The notes below the pieces were generated by a model, which worked only from the letters and a program-made list of their open reading frames with translations, searched no databases and had not been told where the DNA came from. Of a DNA stretch of 64,000 nt, positions 61,073 to 64,000 are shown piece after piece (within the stretch, counting starts at the first letter, position 1; the number at the start of each line of letters is the position of its first letter). This stretch comes from Bacillus sp. S3. GTDB taxonomy: Bacteria; Bacillota; Bacilli; Bacillales; Cytobacillaceae. Location: contig NZ_CP039727.1 of NCBI RefSeq assembly GCF_005154805.1, positions 5,329,501-5,393,500 of the forward strand. The letters run 5' to 3'. Made by a program: the position numbers and the translations under genes.

Positions 61073-61762
61073 TCAACATCCGACTATTCTAATCGGATCA
61101 ATCCACACCCACTTATCAGCAAAACGAACTAGCTTCCAGCTGCACTCAGCTTGAACGCCCTTTCCAGCAGCCTTTTTAATCGTTTCATCCGACATTTTAA
61201 GTGTTTCTTCATATACACCAGTAATGACCTTATCTAAATCCTTTGTAAAACGTTTCGTTTTTTCATCATATTTCGCTGATTTTTCATTCAGCTTCTGATT
61301 CAGCTTATTGATTTTTTCTTCTAACTTTTGAACGTCTTTATCATCTCCGGACAACAGCTGTCCTGTAGCCTTATTAATTTCCTGATTGATCTCGGTTATT
61401 TTACTATTAATTTTGGCTTGTTCATCTTCTAACTTGGCACTAATTTCTGCTAACTTCTTATTTAATTCTTCTTGTTTTTTCACATCATTTTTAGAAGACT
61501 CTAAATTAGATAAAGTTTTTTCTCTTTCATTTTTTAACTTTACGACTTGATCTCCTTCTTCGATTTTGCGAATGTCAAGGAGGTAGTCGGCTTGCAATCG
61601 ATCTGCTCTTCCTACCGCTTCTTCTATCTTTTTATCAATTTCCTTGTTTGCCTTTTCAATTAATTCAATTCCCTTTTGATAATCATCCTCAGCAGCAAAA
61701 GCTGGAGAAGCAATTCCTAAAAATACTGCAGCTGATAATAAAATCGCCAATACTTTTTTCAT
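61073..61762 (-). CDS. Secreted coiled-coil protein under c-di-GMP riboswitch control
   Basis: 229 residues, no recognised enzymatic domain. The signal peptide MKKVLAILLSAAVFLGIASPAFA is cut before AEDDY. About residues 28-175 are charged heptad-rich coiled coil (LEDEQAKINSKITEINQEIN, KLEEKINKLNQKLNEKS). A 50-residue C-terminal segment with CSWKLVRFADKWVWIDPIRI and two cysteines follows. It looks like an extracellular matrix, wall or adhesion factor. The leader carries a GEMM-I riboswitch and a terminator, so its expression should follow c-di-GMP level. Confidence 0.8.
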   Translation of the reverse strand: MKKVLAILLSAAVFLGIASPAFAAEDDYQKGIELIEKANKEIDKKIEEAVGRADRLQADYLLDIRKIEEGDQVVKLKNEREKTLSNLESSKNDVKKQEELNKKLAEISAKLEDEQAKINSKITEINQEINKATGQLLSGDDKDVQKLEEKINKLNQKLNEKSAKYDEKTKRFTKDLDKVITGVYEETLKMSDETIKKAAGKGVQAECSWKLVRFADKWVWIDPIRIVGC

Positions 61763-61796
61763 ACTCTTGCTTCACACCCCATTTTTCTATTTTAGA

Positions 61797-61833
61797 CGAC
61801 AAAAAGACCCGAAGGATGAAAAAGGGCCTTTCT
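61797..61833 (-). terminator. Riboswitch expression-platform terminator
   Basis: On the minus strand AAAGGCCC pairs with GGGTCTTT across an A/T-rich loop and is followed by a T run, 35-70 bp before the coiled-coil gene start and right after the aptamer. Confidence 0.82.
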
Positions 61834-61839
61834 TCTTTT

Positions 61840-61916
61840 CGCAACTGGCTGGCATAGTAGATCCCTACTTTAGCCCCTATAGTTTTGCGTCCGTATCCTT
61901 TCAGATAAGTTGCCCT
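61840..61916 (-). ncRNA. c-di-GMP-I (GEMM) riboswitch aptamer
   Basis: Minus strand: P1 arms GCAACT (5') and AGTTGC (3') close the element. P2 carries a GAAA tetraloop (TATCTGAAAGGATA). The linker GGACGCAAAAC matches the GEMM hallmark GGACGCAAAGC, and P3 has GGGGCTAA and ends TATGCCAGCC, equivalent to the canonical tetraloop receptor and GGCAGCC. All helices pair by eye. A TATAAT -10 (plus coordinates 61943-61948) lies about 30 bp upstream. Confidence 0.92.
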
Positions 61917-62225
61917 CTGAGTCTATTTTATTATCTACCATCATTATACAGGGTAGAAATACCCAATTCCATGACTACTTTTGTCATATTTTGTATTCTA
62001 GCAAAACCTATATTGTTCCACTTCCATTTGTGCCTTTGCCTTCACCAATTTCCCAACTCCCTTTCTATATCTCTTATTATTTATCATTTTTACGCACCCA
62101 GGCGGACGTTATGTCAACATAAGGACGGTACTTATTATTTCACCGTGGTCTAAGTAGATTTTTGCATACACAAAATGAGGTTGGAAATAGTAACATTATA
62201 CTTACTTAATAACTGGGGGATATAG

Positions 62226-63455
62226 ATGAATTTACAATCTGGAACCTATTATTGGCCTTCTACTTTTCCTGATGCACCATCATACCCGGTATTGGAAGAG
62301 GACCTTTCTTGTGATGTATTAATCATCGGAGGCGGGAGCTCGGGGGCACAGTGTGCATATTATCTCTCTGATACTAATTTAGATGTGGTTCTAATTGAAA
62401 AATCAACAATTGGCAGCGGCAGTACTAGTACGAATACGGCCCTCCTGCAATATTCCGGTGAAAAAATGTTCACCAATTTGATCAACACCTTTGGGGAAGA
62501 TTACATCGAAAGGCATTTACAATTATTAAAGGAGGCGATTAATGAAATTGAGGCAGCCTCAAAGAACGTCACCATTGATTGTGAATTCAACAGAAGAGAT
62601 ACCCTCTATTCTGCAAGCTGTGCAGAAGACGTTGAAAGTCTAAAAAAGGAATATGAATTTTTAAAGCAGCATAATTGTGACCTTACTTTTTTAACGAAGG
62701 AAGAAATTGAAGCAAAATATCCTTTTAGCAGGGATGCCGCTATTTATTCATATAACGATGCAGAAATCAATCCTTTCAAATACACACATGCACTGTTGGA
62801 GTACTCCGCAAAAAAAGGAACCCGAATATATGAACATATGGAAATGAACGGTCATCATTATGATGAAGAACGGGGAAAGATGATTGTTTCTACAAAGAAT
62901 GGCCATTCTATCCAAGCACGGTATATTATTTTTGCAGCAGGTTATGAAGGAATAGAAATCAAAAAAGAGAAAAAGGCCTCCTTTGTAAGTACATATACGG
63001 TAACAACCAATCCAGTCGATGATCTCTCTGAATGGTATAACAGGACACTCATTTGGGAAACCGCACGTCCTTATTTATTTATGCGGACAACTAGAGATAA
63101 CCGGATTATCATAGGCGGACTTGATGATAATACTTCGTACCCTGAAGATCGCGATAGTAAATTGATTCACAAGAAGAATAAACTGATTGAGGAATTTAAT
63201 AAAATGTTTCCCACTATTCAAGTACAGCCGGAATATTACTTAGCTGCATTTTATGGTGGCACATTGGACGGCATTCCGATTATCGGCAAATATGAGGCAT
63301 TTCCAAATAGCTATTTCCTATTTGCCTTCGGTGATAACGGGACGGTTTACAGCCAGTTGCTGTCGAAGCTTATTGTAAAGGAGATTGTTGAAGGGAACTG
63401 TCCCGATTTAGCTCTATACTTGCAAGATCGCCCTTTGCTAAACAAGAGTGGATAA
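62226..63455 (+). CDS. DAO-family FAD-dependent oxidoreductase (DadA-like)
   Basis: 409 residues. The N-terminal FAD motif DVLIIGGGSSGAQCAYYLSD lies near residues 31-50, followed by STSTNTALLQYSGEK; the C-terminal substrate part has FYGGTLDGIPIIGKYEAF and FAFGDNGTVYSQ. It oxidises an amine, perhaps a D-amino acid or N-methyl amino acid, in the cytosol. GGGGGATATAG precedes ATG. The 460-bp region upstream holds the riboswitch leader on the other strand and otherwise only T/C-rich sequence. Confidence 0.87.
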   Translation: MNLQSGTYYWPSTFPDAPSYPVLEEDLSCDVLIIGGGSSGAQCAYYLSDTNLDVVLIEKSTIGSGSTSTNTALLQYSGEKMFTNLINTFGEDYIERHLQLLKEAINEIEAASKNVTIDCEFNRRDTLYSASCAEDVESLKKEYEFLKQHNCDLTFLTKEEIEAKYPFSRDAAIYSYNDAEINPFKYTHALLEYSAKKGTRIYEHMEMNGHHYDEERGKMIVSTKNGHSIQARYIIFAAGYEGIEIKKEKKASFVSTYTVTTNPVDDLSEWYNRTLIWETARPYLFMRTTRDNRIIIGGLDDNTSYPEDRDSKLIHKKNKLIEEFNKMFPTIQVQPEYYLAAFYGGTLDGIPIIGKYEAFPNSYFLFAFGDNGTVYSQLLSKLIVKEIVEGNCPDLALYLQDRPLLNKSG

Positions 63456-63545
63456 AAATGGGGTAAACCGAAACACGGAGTATTTTTTAAAGTTACAGAG
63501 GGGAATACCCATGCATTTATGAGTTTATTTTAAGAATTAATTAAG

Positions 63546-63586
63546 AATGGAGCCGCACGTCTTATGATAGTAGGCTCCATTTTTAT
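63546..63586 (+). terminator. Rho-independent terminator after the DadA-like gene
   Basis: AATGGAGCC / GGCTCCATT arms followed by TTTTATT. The rest of 63587-64000 is AT-rich with no coding frame seen. Confidence 0.85.
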
Positions 63587-63856
63587 TATCCTAAAAAAAG
63601 TGAAAACTGCTCACCGTGTAGGTCATTTCGCCAAACCCCTCCAAAAATCATCCCTTAGCTTCAAATACTTCTCGAATGCAATTTACTAAATAAGTGGGAT
63701 TTATCCGTCTATTTATCTAATCGGGTGCTTAACCTAAACCCCAACCTTGGCTAAAACCTCATTTACTTATGATAAGGTTCACCTCATCTACTTAACTGGC
63801 AGTTTTGTTAGTCCTTTCAGTCCCCTAAATTAAAAGTAATGATCAAAAAACAACTT

Positions 63857-63900
63857 TTGTGATATAAATCACAATTCGCTAACATTATTACTGTTATCAT
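63857..63900 (+). promoter_or_regulatory. Fnr-type activator box and -10 of an outgoing promoter
   Basis: TTGTGATATAAATCACAA (63857-63874) is a perfect palindrome matching the Bacillus Fnr box TGTGA-N6-TCACA. TATCAT at 63895-63900 sits where a -10 belongs if the box centre is at -41.5, with start near 63907. The controlled gene lies right of the window. Confidence 0.7.
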
Positions 63901-64000
63901 TATTACTGAGGTTAGATAATAATCTGCTAAGAGTAGAGTAGAGAATTTTTCCTCACTACTATTTATACTATTACTTTTCATAAGGCTGTGTTATAGAATA

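Noticed and set aside
61767..62153. Plus-strand frames in the gap before the DadA-like gene
   Set aside because: They run through the riboswitch and its terminator on the opposite strand, are Phe/Leu/Ser-rich, and have no ribosome binding site.

Overview
The window reads as chromosome of a low-GC, endospore-forming Bacillaceae, most like Neobacillus or a related Bacillus sensu lato. The genus is inferred from protein resemblance only. Support includes a YhcN/YlaJ sporulation lipoprotein, NiaP, a GltC-type regulator, ahpCF with a PerR-like box, DUF4023, a LysM/3D wall protein, strong AGGAGG-type ribosome binding sites, frequent GTG/TTG starts and T-rich intrinsic terminators. I saw no rRNA, tRNA, CRISPR array, prophage or intact transposase gene. 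Accessory character comes from repeats, one MITE-like element and a plasmid-type partition module.

Layout. 1-8 kb: branched-chain amino-acid binding lipoprotein, niacin permease with a NiaR-like operator, a secreted wall-binding repeat protein, and a heterodimeric ABC exporter with one degenerate ATP site. 8-16 kb: ASCH protein, a GMC/gluconate-dehydrogenase-type two-subunit oxidoreductase split by a repeat element, a sporulation lipoprotein, a TetR-controlled ABC-2 exporter operon with two clear operators, and a NERD protein. 16-23 kb: a 103-bp higher-order tandem repeat, pepT, an aminoglycoside-phosphotransferase-like kinase, a glutamate-synthase-like FMN protein, and a GltC-like regulator divergent from NADP-glutamate dehydrogenase. 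23-27.5 kb: DUF4023, a ParM-type actin with a ParR-like partner downstream and a phased TGTAAACA array upstream (the classical parC-parM-parR order), and a secreted L,D-transpeptidase / wall-binding repeat / SGNH hydrolase fusion.

27.5-38.7 kb: rluF, a 52-bp tandem repeat, an LLM flavin oxidoreductase, a translationally coupled glycosyltransferase - double kinase-like protein - sugar epimerase operon, ahpCF, mqo, and a divergent HPr kinase homologue. 38.8-45.6 kb: single-chain serine dehydratase, a PTS IICA protein lacking IIB, a LytTR/DUF3021 pair, a membrane alpha/beta hydrolase, and a LysM-3D protein. 45.7-55.2 kb: a catabolic cluster around a PucR regulator (class III aminotransferase and CoA-acylating semialdehyde dehydrogenase on one side; amidohydrolase, sodium/solute symporter with small partner, and M20 N-carbamoyl/ureido hydrolase on the other), consistent with turning an N-carbamoyl beta-amino acid or related compound into an acyl-CoA. 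55-64 kb: WYL regulator, a 184-bp MITE-like element with an intact 8-bp target duplication, small stress or unknown genes, an HD-GYP protein beside a secreted coiled-coil protein whose leader is a c-di-GMP-I (GEMM) riboswitch with a terminator, a DadA-like FAD oxidoreductase, and at the right edge an Fnr-type promoter pointing out of the window.

The strongest candidates for a little-described system are the ParMRC-like module with its phased array (23.5-25.6 kb), the c-di-GMP riboswitch / secreted coiled-coil / HD-GYP neighbourhood (60-62 kb), and the duplicated kinase-like protein inside a glycan operon (30-33.4 kb).
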